This document shows positions 39,435 to 47,494 of a stretch of 64,000 nt of DNA, one piece after another. The notes beneath the pieces were generated by a model. It saw nothing but the letters and a program-made list of their open reading frames with translations. It was not told where the DNA came from and ran no database searches. Numbering within the stretch: the stretch's first letter is position 1; each line of letters opens with the position of its first letter. Where the stretch lies: positions 2,046,001 to 2,110,000 of the forward strand of contig NC_021985.1 in assembly GCF_000444875.1 (NCBI RefSeq), in the 5' to 3' direction. Both the position numbers and the translations under genes were made by a program. The DNA comes from Streptomyces collinus Tu 365. GTDB lineage: Bacteria > Actinomycetota > Actinomycetes > Streptomycetales > Streptomycetaceae.

Positions 39435-40107
39435 GCGGCCGCCGGCGGATCAGCCGGAAGTACACCGCGCCGCTGACCGCGACCAGCCCCACGGCCGCGG
39501 CGGCGGCCACCGGGGAGAACGCGCCCGCGGTGTCGACCAGGCCGCCGCCGCCCGCGTGCACGCCGCCCTTCGGCCCGTCGTTGTGGTCGCCGCCGCCGCT
39601 CTGGCCCCAGCCGGTGTCGGAGTGCTGGTCGTCCCGCTGGTGGTCCTCGATCTGGCCCTGGCCGCCCGGGGAGTGCTGCCCCTCCTGCTTCTCGTCGTGG
39701 CAGCGGACCCGGAAGACCTTCTCCTTGGGGGCGCCCCCGACGATCCAGGTGATCTTGTACTGGCCGTCCGCGAGGCCCAGCGGGTCGGTGTGCCCGGCGC
39801 CGCCGGCGAGCTGGATACCGCCGGTGACGGTGGCCGCGGTGGGCAGCGGGGGCTGCGGGGTGATGGTGTAGGCGATGGTGGGCAGGATGTCGAAGTTGAC
39901 GGCGTCCAGGTAGAACTTGCAGGTCACCGGGTCGTCCTTGGAGACCCCGAAGGGCACGCCCTCGCGGTGGATCCTGATGTCGCCGTTCTCTCCCTGGGCC
40001 GCCGCGGGGGCTGCCGCCACCCACGACGCGCCCGCCGTGGCGAGGGCGGTGAGGACGACGGTGGCGCCCGCGCGGGAGAAGGTCCGCGGAAGTGTCAGCG
40101 TGGCCAT
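39421..40107 (-). CDS. exported membrane-anchored protein, candidate sortase substrate
   Basis: This 228-residue protein has a signal peptide (ATVVLTALATAGASWVAAAPAAAQ, cleaved after about residue 38), a mature domain with two cysteines (VTCKFYLDAV and FRVRCHDE) that looks like a small beta-sandwich, then a Gln/Asp/Gly/His-rich linker (HSPGGQGQIEDHQRDDQH). The C-terminal 39 residues read LVDTAG, a hydrophobic stretch (VAAAAAVGLVAVSGAVYF) and RLIRRRP. That layout matches a cell-wall sorting signal, with LVDTA in place of LPXTG or LAXTG. The overlapping sortase gene supports the idea. Function of the domain is unknown. Confidence 0.8.
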   Translation of the reverse strand: MATLTLPRTFSRAGATVVLTALATAGASWVAAAPAAAQGENGDIRIHREGVPFGVSKDDPVTCKFYLDAVNFDILPTIAYTITPQPPLPTAATVTGGIQLAGGAGHTDPLGLADGQYKITWIVGGAPKEKVFRVRCHDEKQEGQHSPGGQGQIEDHQRDDQHSDTGWGQSGGGDHNDGPKGGVHAGGGGLVDTAGAFSPVAAAAAVGLVAVSGAVYFRLIRRRPHGAA

Positions 40108-40127
40108 GCAAGCTCCTCCGAGTTAGA

Positions 40128-40145
40128 CGATTTTCATACAAATCG
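40128..40145. promoter_or_regulatory. inverted repeat in the promoter of the sortase operon
   Basis: CGATTTTCATACAAATCG has 6-bp arms CGATTT and AAATCG with a 6-bp spacer. It lies 21 bp before the start of the exported protein gene, in one of the few A+T-rich spots of the window (40120-40190). It could be a repressor site overlapping the transcription start. Confidence 0.4.
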
Positions 40146-40303
40146 ACCTTTCGATGGGACTCTCACGCATATACGTCATGACCCACGGCACCAACGCCGG
40201 ACACGCCGTCAGATATCGCCCGTGCGGCGCAACGACGGCCGCTTCCCGCTCGCCCGCGCGCCCCCGGCGCCGTCGCGTGCGCGACAGGCTCGGAATGCCC
40301 GGC

Positions 40304-42535
40304 TCACCGGCTCGCGGCGAGCTCGACGGGGACACCGTTGAGCACCGCGTTGCCGGACAGCGGGTCCAGCAGGCTGCCGTCGAGGAGCTGGTTGACGTTG
40401 ACGCCGGGCACGCCCGCCGCGTGGCCGAGCCGGGTGCCGGGGCGGTCGTGGCCCCAGCCGTGCGGCAGGCTCACCACGCCGGGGCGCACCTCGTCGGTGA
40501 CCTCGGCGGGCGCGGTCACCTCTCCCCCGGCGCCCCTGACCCGCACCGGCGCGCCGTCGGTCACACCGAGGCGGGCCGCGTCCGCGGGGTGGATGTGCAG
40601 GGTGCAGCGGTTGGAACCGCCGGTCAGAGCGGGCACGTTGTGCATCCAGCTGTTGTTGGAGCGCAGATGGCGGCGGCCGACCAGGACGAGCCCGGCGGGC
40701 CGTTCGCGCAGCGCCTCCCGCAGCCGGGGCAGGTCGCCGGCGATCGGTCCGGGCAGCAGCTCGACCTTGCCGCTGACCGTCTTCAGGGGTTGCGGCAGCC
40801 GGGGGCGCAGCGGGCCGAGGTCGATGCCGTGCGGGTGGGCGAGCAGCTTCTCCAGCGTCAGGCCGTCGGGCCGGGCGCCGAAGCCATCGCCGTACGGGCC
40901 GAGGCGCAGCATCATGTCGAGCCGGCGTTCGGGGCCGTCGTCCCCGGTGAGCCGGGTGGCCAGTTCGCGCGGGTCGCGGCCGTGCACCGGTGAGTGCGCC
41001 TCGGTCACGGCCTTGCCCAGGGTCTGGTCGACGACCATGGCGTCCACGGCGGCCGGGTCGGTGCCGTGCATCCCGGTGACGGCCAGGACCAGCCGGGCGA
41101 GGATCTCGGTCTCGGGCATGCGGCCGGGTTCGAGGGGAACGGCGGGGCGGCTGTAGCGGACCTGGTTGCGGACGGCGAAGGTGTTGAAGGCGAAGTCGTG
41201 GTGCGGGCTCTGCGAGGGCGGCGGCGGGGGCAGGACGACGTCGGCGTGGCGGGAGGTCTCGTTGAGGTAGGGGTCGACGCTGACCATGAAGTCCAGTGAT
41301 GCCAGGGCCTTGTCGAGGCGGTCGCCGTCGGGGGCGGACAGCACGGGGTTGGCCGCGACCACGAGCAGCGCGCGGACCGGCTCGCCCTGGTCGGTGGCGG
41401 TGTCGATCTCCTCGGCGAGCGCCGAGAGCGGCAACTCGCCCTTCGCCTCCGGCAGTCGCCGCACCCGGGAGTGCCAGCGGCCGAGGGCGAAGCCGCGGCC
41501 GGGGCCCGCCGGGCGGGGCGTGCGGTCGGTGGCGGCCTGCGGGAACAGGGCGCCGCCCGGCCGGTCCAGGTTGCCGGTGAGGACGTTGAGGACGTCGACC
41601 AGCCAGCTCGCCAGGGTGCCGTGCGGGACGGTGCAGCTGCCGATGCGGGCGTAGACGGCGGCGGTGGGCGCGGCGGCCAGCTCCCGCGCCAGGGCGCGCA
41701 CGACGTCGGCGTCGAGGTCGCAGGCGCCGGCCACGGCCTCGGGGGTGAACTCCCGCAGGGCGTCGCGCACGTCGTCGACGCCCTCGACGTGCGGGGCGAG
41801 GTGCCCGAGGTCGACGAGGTCCTCGGCGAAGAGGGTGTGGGCCGTCGCCGCGAGCAGCAGGGCGTCGGTGCCGGGGCGGATCGCCAGGTGGCGGTCGGCG
41901 AGTTTCGCGGTGCGGGTGCGGCGCGGGTCGACGACGGTGAGCCGGCCGCCGCGGGCCTTCAGGGCCTTGAGCCGGCCGGGGAAGTCGGGGGCGGTGCACA
42001 GACTGCCGTTGGACTCCAGGGGGTTGGCGCCGATGAGAAGCAGGTGGTCGGTGTGGTCGAGGTCGGGCACCGGGATGGCGTGGGCGTCGCCGAAGAGCAG
42101 GCCGCTGGAGACGTGCTTGGGCATCTGGTCGACGGTGGAGGCGGTGAACAGGCTCCGGGTGCGCAGGGCGCCGAGCAGGACGGGCGGGTAGAGGGCGCCG
42201 GCCACGGTGTGCACGTTGGGGTTGCCGAGGACGACACCGAGGGCGTCGGGGCCGTACCGCTCCACGACCGGGCGCAGTCCCGCGGCCACCGCGTCGAACG
42301 CCTCCTCCCAGGTGGCCTCGCGCAGGGCGCCGCCGGTGCGGACCAGGGGGGCGCGCAGCCGGTCGGGGTCGCCGTCGACGGCGCCGAAGGAGGCGCCCTT
42401 GGGGCAGATGAACCCCTTGCTGAAGACGTCGTCGCGGTCGCCGCGGGCGCCGGTGACCCGGGTGCCCTCGACGGTGAGGGTCAGCCCGCAGGTGGCCTCG
42501 CACAGGGGGCAGATTCGCAGGGCGGTGCGGGACAC
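40304..42535 (-). CDS. bis-MGD molybdopterin oxidoreductase with [4Fe-4S] cluster
   Basis: This 743-residue protein is of the formate dehydrogenase/assimilatory nitrate reductase superfamily. The GTG complementing 42533-42535 has GGAGG four bases upstream. The N-terminal cluster site is CPLCEATCGL and, further on, ICPKGASF. Cofactor-binding blocks include LLLIGANPLESNGSL, VVDPRRTRTAKLAD, VAANPVLSAPDG and, at the C-terminus, SNNSWMHNVPALTGGSNRCTLHIHP with GVVSLPHGWGHDRPGT. There is no Tat signal, so it is cytoplasmic. At the position where the metal ligand (SeCys, Cys or Ser) normally sits I read TVDQMPKHVSSGL, which has no thiol. The substrate is therefore unclear. No electron-transfer subunit is adjacent. 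Confidence 0.88.
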   Translation of the reverse strand: MSRTALRICPLCEATCGLTLTVEGTRVTGARGDRDDVFSKGFICPKGASFGAVDGDPDRLRAPLVRTGGALREATWEEAFDAVAAGLRPVVERYGPDALGVVLGNPNVHTVAGALYPPVLLGALRTRSLFTASTVDQMPKHVSSGLLFGDAHAIPVPDLDHTDHLLLIGANPLESNGSLCTAPDFPGRLKALKARGGRLTVVDPRRTRTAKLADRHLAIRPGTDALLLAATAHTLFAEDLVDLGHLAPHVEGVDDVRDALREFTPEAVAGACDLDADVVRALARELAAAPTAAVYARIGSCTVPHGTLASWLVDVLNVLTGNLDRPGGALFPQAATDRTPRPAGPGRGFALGRWHSRVRRLPEAKGELPLSALAEEIDTATDQGEPVRALLVVAANPVLSAPDGDRLDKALASLDFMVSVDPYLNETSRHADVVLPPPPPSQSPHHDFAFNTFAVRNQVRYSRPAVPLEPGRMPETEILARLVLAVTGMHGTDPAAVDAMVVDQTLGKAVTEAHSPVHGRDPRELATRLTGDDGPERRLDMMLRLGPYGDGFGARPDGLTLEKLLAHPHGIDLGPLRPRLPQPLKTVSGKVELLPGPIAGDLPRLREALRERPAGLVLVGRRHLRSNNSWMHNVPALTGGSNRCTLHIHPADAARLGVTDGAPVRVRGAGGEVTAPAEVTDEVRPGVVSLPHGWGHDRPGTRLGHAAGVPGVNVNQLLDGSLLDPLSGNAVLNGVPVELAASR

Positions 42536-42626
42536 GGGTCCTCCCGGGGTGGTCGGCGGGTGCCGGGGCCGCCGTGCGGCCGGGGCCGACGGCGTGCCGC
42601 GCGGGCACGGGCGGGTCCCGGCGAGC

Positions 42627-42644
42627 ATACCGACCGGTTGGCAT
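42627..42644. promoter_or_regulatory. candidate TetR operator, copy C
   Basis: ATACCGACCGGTTGGCAT differs from copy A (10875-10892) at one position only. It lies 92 bp before the molybdopterin oxidoreductase start and 36 bp after the stop of the upstream TetR gene. Confidence 0.6.
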
Positions 42645-42679
42645 GGACGGGAGCCCCTGATGCCGCCCGGGTGCCGCCC

Positions 42680-43297
42680 TCAGTCCAGCACCCGTCCGAG
42701 GTACGCGCGCAGCAGCTCCCGCGTCTCGTGGATGATCGCCTCGTCGCCCTGCGGGTCGACCCGGAAGGCGAGCTGGACGAGGGTGTCGGCGCTCTCCACG
42801 GCGACGAGGAAGACCCGCCGCAGTTCCTCGTCCGGGGTGCGGCCGAGGTGGCCGGAGACCAGGTCGGTGAGGCGGTCGGCGACACGGGTGTTGGGCTCGG
42901 CCTGCCGGGCGCCGACCGGTATCTGGTTGCCGAAGTCGACGAGCGAGAAGCCCGGGGCGGTGCGCTTCATGCTCAGGTACTCGTCCAGCACGGCGTCCAT
43001 GGCGGCCCGCCAGTCCCCCGGGCGCGCGCCGTCGAGGCGTCCGGCGACCTGCTCGGTGTACCGCTCCAGGTTGCGCTGGGCGAGGGCGTCGGCCATCTGC
43101 CGCTTGTTGCCGAAGAAGCGGTAGACCGAGCCGATGGGCACGCCCGCGCGCGTGGCCACGGCGCGGGTGCTCAGGGCGTCGTAGCCGACCTCGTCGAGGA
43201 GGGCGGCGCAGGCGTCGAGGATCCTGGTCAGCCGTTCCGCGCTGCGCCGCTGGACGGGCGCGCGGCGAAGCGATGTCGCGTGGGGCACGGACTTCAT
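42680..43297 (-). CDS. TetR-family regulator next to the molybdoenzyme
   Basis: This 205-residue protein has RRSAERLTRILDACAALLDEVG then RAVATRAGVPIGSVYRFFGNKRQMADALA as its DNA-binding domain. The C-terminal part is long and acidic (DFGNQIPVGARQAEPNTRVADRLTDLV), ending in TRELLRAYLGRVLD. The ATG complements 43295-43297. It is on the same strand and directly upstream of the oxidoreductase gene, with the copy C palindrome between them. It could bind that site, or the site could belong to the SDR/ligase-linked TetR. Confidence 0.87.
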   Translation of the reverse strand: MKSVPHATSLRRAPVQRRSAERLTRILDACAALLDEVGYDALSTRAVATRAGVPIGSVYRFFGNKRQMADALAQRNLERYTEQVAGRLDGARPGDWRAAMDAVLDEYLSMKRTAPGFSLVDFGNQIPVGARQAEPNTRVADRLTDLVSGHLGRTPDEELRRVFLVAVESADTLVQLAFRVDPQGDEAIIHETRELLRAYLGRVLD

Positions 43298-43439
43298 GAT
43301 GCCTTTCCGCCGGGGTCCGGTGAACCTCGCCCCCCAGTACGCGAAAAGGTGACCGGTGCACTCATCGGCCGCCGCCGGGGCCTGCCGCGACGGACGGGGC
43401 CGACGGCACGGCCGGGGCTGCCGGGGTCCGGTCGGCCGG

Positions 43440-43979
43440 TTACGGGGTGGACTCCGACGGGGCGCCCGCCGGGCCCGGTTCGGCGCCGGACGCGGTGATG
43501 TCGGCGGTGCTCTCGACGGGCCGGCCGCGCACGGCCCACACCGTGCCGTCGTCGGCGTAGAGGCGGGCGGTGAGGTGATGGGTGCCGTGCGGGACGAGGC
43601 GGCCGGACAGGTGGTACCCGGGTGCGCGCAGCCGGGTCACCGGGCGGCCGTCGAGGAAGAGCCGGGCGTGCCCGCGCCCGGGCACCGCCGCGCGCCGCGC
43701 GCCGGCCGCCGAGAAGCGGAAGCGGCGCACCGTCAGCAGGACGTCCCAGCCGCGGGCACGGTCCGGGGTCACCTCGACGCCGACCTCGGGCGCTTCCTCT
43801 CCGGCGACCTCGCGCAGGTGGCGGCCCGTCCCGTCGGTGTCCCGGAGCACCTTGCCCACCGGTGAGGGCGAGACGGTCCCGGCGTGCCCGGAGGCCCCGC
43901 CGGTCGCGCAGCCCTCGGCGCCGAGCGGCACCAGGACGCAGACCGCGAGCGCGACCAGGGTTCTGCGTGTCCACGACAT
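43440..43979 (-). CDS. secreted lipoprotein, unknown function
   Basis: This 179-residue protein has a basic start ([11 protein letters not shown]) and a signal peptide ending in the lipobox LGAEGC, so the mature protein should be lipidated at Cys about residue 24. The mature domain has short beta-rich blocks: [38 protein letters not shown], and [21 protein letters not shown] know of no name for it. It is divergent from hmgA across 151 bp. Confidence 0.72.
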   Translation of the reverse strand: MSWTRRTLVALAVCVLVPLGAEGCATGGASGHAGTVSPSPVGKVLRDTDGTGRHLREVAGEEAPEVGVEVTPDRARGWDVLLTVRRFRFSAAGARRAAVPGRGHARLFLDGRPVTRLRAPGYHLSGRLVPHGTHHLTARLYADDGTVWAVRGRPVESTADITASGAEPGPAGAPSESTP

Positions 43980-44082
43980 GACCGGGACACTAGAGCAACG
44001 TTCCCGCACCCAAATCCCCCTGAAGTCTGGTTCCCGCCCTACCCGGGACGGAGGAGCCGGCACCCTCTTGCGCCCGCCCCCT

Positions 44083-44112
44083 CTGATTCCTACGGTGATA
44101 CATAGGAATCAG
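44083..44112. promoter_or_regulatory. inverted repeat in the hmgA promoter
   Basis: CTGATTCCTA (44083-44092) and TAGGAATCAG (44103-44112) are perfect 10-bp arms with a 10-bp spacer. They lie 18-48 bp before the hmgA ATG and cover the likely -10. The adjacent GntR gene makes this its natural operator candidate. A ribosome binding site (AGGAG/GGGAG) follows. Confidence 0.7.
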
Positions 44113-44130
44113 GAGCGCAAGGGAGCGATC

Positions 44131-45444
44131 ATGAGCGGGGACGCACGGAAGACCGCCGAGGGGCTGTCGTACCTCACCGGGTTCGGCAACGAACACGTCT
44201 CCGAGGCGGTGCCGGGTGCCCTGCCGGAGGGCCGCAACTCGCCGCAGCGCGCACCGCTCGGCCTGTACGCGGAGCAGCTCAGCGGTACGGCGTTCACGGA
44301 GCCGCGCTCGCACAACCGCCGGTCCTGGCTGTACCGCATCCGCCCGTCGGCCGCGCACCCGGCGTTCACCCGCACCGGCAACGGCGCGATCCGCACCGCT
44401 CCCTTCACCGAGACGGTGCCCGACCCCAACCGGCTGCGCTGGAACCCGCTGCCGGAGCCGCCGGCGGGCACGGACTTCCTGGCGGGGCTGTGGACCCTGG
44501 GCGGCAACGGCGACGCGACCCAGCGCTGCGGCGTCGCCGTGCACCTGTATCACGCCAACTCCTCGATGGAGCGGGTGTTCTCGGACGCCGACGGCGAGCT
44601 GCTGATCGTGCCGGAGCGCGGCGGGCTGCTGCTGCACACCGAGTTCGGCCGGCTCCACGCGGAGCCCGGCCACGTGGCGCTGGTCCCGCGCGGGGTGCGC
44701 TTCCGGGTGGAGCTGCTGGACGAGTCGGCGCGGGGCTACGTGTGCGAGAACTACGGGGCACCGTTCCAGCTCCCCGACCTCGGGCCGATCGGCGCCAACG
44801 GGCTCGCCAACGCGCGGGACTTCCGGGCGCCGGTCGCCGCGTACGAGGACGTGGAGGGGCCGGTGGAGGTGGTGAACAAGTTCTGCGGCAACCTCTGGAC
44901 GGCCACCTACGACCACTCCCCGCTCGACGTGGTCGCCTGGCACGGCAACCATGTGCCCTACGTCTACGACCTGCGCCGTTTCAACGTCATCGGCACCATC
45001 TCGTACGACCACCCGGACCCGTCCGTCTTCACCGTGCTGACCTCGCCGTCCGACACCCCGGGACTGGCCGGCGTCGACTTCGTGGTCTTCGCACCGCGCT
45101 GGCTGGTGGGCGAGGACACCTTCCGGCCGCCGTACTTCCACCGGAACGTGATGAGCGAGTACATGGGCCTGATCGAGGGCGCCTACGACGCCAAGGCGGA
45201 GGGCTTCGTGCCGGGCGGCGGCTCGCTGCACAACATGATGTCCGCGCACGGCCCCGACCGGGAGACCTTCGACCGGGCGAGCGCGGCCGAGCTGCGACCG
45301 CAGAAGATCGACGACGGGCTGGCGTTCATGTTCGAGACGCGCTGGCCGGTGACCCTCACCCCGCAGGCCGCCGGGGCCGACCAGCTCCAGCGGCGCTACG
45401 ACGACGTGTGGCAGGGTCTGGAGCGTCACTTCCGCGCGCTGTGA
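44131..45444 (+). CDS. hmgA: homogentisate 1,2-dioxygenase
   Basis: This 437-residue enzyme opens the ring of homogentisate to maleylacetoacetate in tyrosine and phenylalanine breakdown. Diagnostic stretches are [53 protein letters not shown], and the iron ligands in [18 protein letters not shown] (His and Glu) and [11 protein letters not shown] (His). Length equals the family norm of about 440. The ATG at 44131 has GGGAG seven bases upstream. The GntR regulator follows after 45 bp. The other genes of the pathway are not in the window. Confidence 0.97.
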   Translation: MSGDARKTAEGLSYLTGFGNEHVSEAVPGALPEGRNSPQRAPLGLYAEQLSGTAFTEPRSHNRRSWLYRIRPSAAHPAFTRTGNGAIRTAPFTETVPDPNRLRWNPLPEPPAGTDFLAGLWTLGGNGDATQRCGVAVHLYHANSSMERVFSDADGELLIVPERGGLLLHTEFGRLHAEPGHVALVPRGVRFRVELLDESARGYVCENYGAPFQLPDLGPIGANGLANARDFRAPVAAYEDVEGPVEVVNKFCGNLWTATYDHSPLDVVAWHGNHVPYVYDLRRFNVIGTISYDHPDPSVFTVLTSPSDTPGLAGVDFVVFAPRWLVGEDTFRPPYFHRNVMSEYMGLIEGAYDAKAEGFVPGGGSLHNMMSAHGPDRETFDRASAAELRPQKIDDGLAFMFETRWPVTLTPQAAGADQLQRRYDDVWQGLERHFRAL

Positions 45445-45489
45445 CGCCTCCGTTGCACCGGACGTTCCCCACCAGGTACGGATAGCCGT

Positions 45490-46239
45490 GTGACCTCCTT
45501 CGCTCCGGATTCGATCGTCCTGAACCGCAAGCTGCCGCTGTGGTACCAGGTGTCGCAGTCGCTGCGCGCCTCGATACTCGGCCGGTCGCCGCGCGACCCG
45601 CTGCGCCTGCCCACCGAGGAGCAGCTGGCCGGGCACTACGGCGTCAGCGTGCTGACCATGCGGCAGGCGCTGAAGGAACTGGAGGACGAGGGGCTGATCA
45701 GCAGGCACCGGCGGCGCGGCACCTTCATCGAGCCCGGGGTGCGGCGCGGGGCACCGGTGCGGCTGCTGGGGTCCGTGGACGCGATCGTGGCCCAGCAGTC
45801 CGGCATGACGACGGAACTGCTGGACCACGGGCACGCGCCCGTGGCCGGCGAACTCACCGAGTACTTCCCGGACCTCGCGGAGGTGGCGACCTACCACCGG
45901 CTGCGCAGCGACGAGAAGACCGGTGAGCCGACCAACCACGCCCGCAACCACGTCCGCCCCGAACTGGCGGCCCGCATCGACCGGGAGGACCTGGTCCGCT
46001 GGCCGATGACCAAGGTGCTGCGGGACGTCGTACGGGCGGACATCGGCCGGATCACCGACACCGTGGAGGCGCGGCTCGCCGACCCGGAGACGGCGCGCCT
46101 GCTCCAGGTGCCGCTGCTCAGCCCGATCCTGCACTACACGGGCGTCACCTACGACGCCCAGGGCCGGGTGCTGGACGTGGCGGTCATCCACTACCGCGGC
46201 GACCGTTTCTCCTTCACGGTGACCTTGGACGCGACCTGA
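45490..46239 (+). CDS. GntR/HutC-family regulator of hmgA
   Basis: This 249-residue protein starts at GTG. Residues 10-75 form the GntR winged helix (PLWYQVSQSLRASILG, LPTEEQLAGHYGVSVLTMRQALKEL, GLISRHRRRGTFIEPG). The C-terminal half is a UTRA ligand domain ending in LLSPILHYTGVTYDAQGRVLDV and VIHYRGDRFSFTVTL. HutC-type proteins sense small ligands such as urocanate or sugar phosphates. Position suggests homogentisate or a tyrosine catabolite here. The perfect inverted repeat at the hmgA promoter is its probable target. Confidence 0.9.
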   Translation: MTSFAPDSIVLNRKLPLWYQVSQSLRASILGRSPRDPLRLPTEEQLAGHYGVSVLTMRQALKELEDEGLISRHRRRGTFIEPGVRRGAPVRLLGSVDAIVAQQSGMTTELLDHGHAPVAGELTEYFPDLAEVATYHRLRSDEKTGEPTNHARNHVRPELAARIDREDLVRWPMTKVLRDVVRADIGRITDTVEARLADPETARLLQVPLLSPILHYTGVTYDAQGRVLDVAVIHYRGDRFSFTVTLDAT

Positions 46240-46274
46240 CCCGTCCGGCGGGACGAGCCCGTACGATGCCCAGC

Positions 46275-47420
46275 GTGACGCACGACGACGCTCCGCCGCT
46301 GGCGGACCTCATGCCGTGGTCCGTCGCACCGCTGCGGCTCGGCCGCGCCTGGCCGACGGCACCCGACCCGGGCTCGCTGAGGGCCCGCTGGGACGCCCTG
46401 CTCAAGGCGGACGGGCCGGACCGGGAGGCCCTGTTCGAGCCGACCCGGGCCCGCACCCTGCGGACGGCGGTGGGCCAGCTCCCCGGCCGGGCCGGCGGCA
46501 CGGAACGGCTGGTGCGCGCCGAGGGCCCCTGCGCCGAGCCGGTGCGGGTGCTCGCGGCGCCCTTCGACGAGCGGTGGCTGATCCCGGACCACCGGCTGAT
46601 CGACACCGCCCGCCCGGAGCTGTGGCGGGTCGCCGACGAGCACCAGGTGTTCGTGGTCGAGACGGCGGGCGACGACGACCCCCTGCTGGCGACCGCCCAC
46701 CTCCCCCTCCTGCGCACCGGCCGCGTCCGCCCGCTCCACCGCCGCCCCGGGGGCGGCGAACCCAACCTGGCACCGGGCCTGCTGGACCACCTGGCGGCCC
46801 GGCTGGGGTTCCGCCCCGGCGCACTCGACGTGCTGGCCTGGATCCTCGCGGCGGGCCGCCCGGACCTCACGGTGCCGCTCACCGGCGACGCCGAGAACTG
46901 GCACCGGGGCGTGGAGCTGGGCCGGCGCGCGCTCTGGCTGATGCGCCGCGACGGCGAGCGGCCCAGACTGCCGGGCGGGCGCCGCCCCTACGTCCGCGCG
47001 CCCCTGCCCGCACGGCCCGCCACCCTCACGTACGACGGTGACGAGGAGACACTCCACCTGGACGAGGGCCGTATCTCCCCCGTCCCGGCCCAGGCCTGGG
47101 AGTACGAGGTCGCCGGGGTCCGGGTGCTGGAAGCGTGGTTCGCGGCCCGCACCGCACCGGCCGCACCCGGCGGTCTCGACGCCGTCCGGCCGCCGGCCTG
47201 GCCCCAGGCGTGGACGTCGGAGCTGCTGGAGCTGATCACGGTGCTGGCCCTGCTGGGCGGCCTGCGCCCGCTGCGGGCGGAGCTGACGGTGACCTCCCCG
47301 GTGACGGCGGCCGAGCTGCGCCGGGCCGGCGTGCTGCCCGTGCCGGCGGCGTCCCGCCGCCCGGCCTCGGTCCTCGACCACCACGAGGAGGGCCCGGAGG
47401 GCCAGTTCGCGCTGCTGTAG
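46275..47420 (+). CDS. type ISP restriction-modification C-domain-like protein
   Basis: This protein of about 381 residues is widely annotated in Streptomyces as type ISP restriction/modification enzyme, and I recognise the pattern: LMPWSVAPLRLGRAWPTAPD, DHRLIDTARPELWRVADEHQVFVVE, and WEYEVAGVRVLEAWFAARTA with WTSELLELITVLALL at the C-terminus. It lacks the helicase, nuclease and methyltransferase domains of real type ISP enzymes, keeping only the C-terminal specificity-like region. TACGAT (46262-46267) followed by seven bases and GTG suggests a leaderless start at 46275; an ATG at 46266 is the alternative. Nothing in the neighbourhood is a restriction system, so the function is open. Confidence 0.62.
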   Translation: MTHDDAPPLADLMPWSVAPLRLGRAWPTAPDPGSLRARWDALLKADGPDREALFEPTRARTLRTAVGQLPGRAGGTERLVRAEGPCAEPVRVLAAPFDERWLIPDHRLIDTARPELWRVADEHQVFVVETAGDDDPLLATAHLPLLRTGRVRPLHRRPGGGEPNLAPGLLDHLAARLGFRPGALDVLAWILAAGRPDLTVPLTGDAENWHRGVELGRRALWLMRRDGERPRLPGGRRPYVRAPLPARPATLTYDGDEETLHLDEGRISPVPAQAWEYEVAGVRVLEAWFAARTAPAAPGGLDAVRPPAWPQAWTSELLELITVLALLGGLRPLRAELTVTSPVTAAELRRAGVLPVPAASRRPASVLDHHEEGPEGQFALL

Positions 47421-47494
47421 CGAGGACGCCCGCGCTGTTCCGGCAGCGGCCTCCCTGCTGACAGAACCGCCGGCCGGAGGAGATCATCCACCGC

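Noticed and set aside
40209..43361. A 1,050-codon leftward frame overlapping the molybdopterin oxidoreductase and TetR genes
   Set aside because: It is a frame-shifted copy of the same strand with Arg/Pro-rich content. The oxidoreductase and TetR motifs are in other frames.
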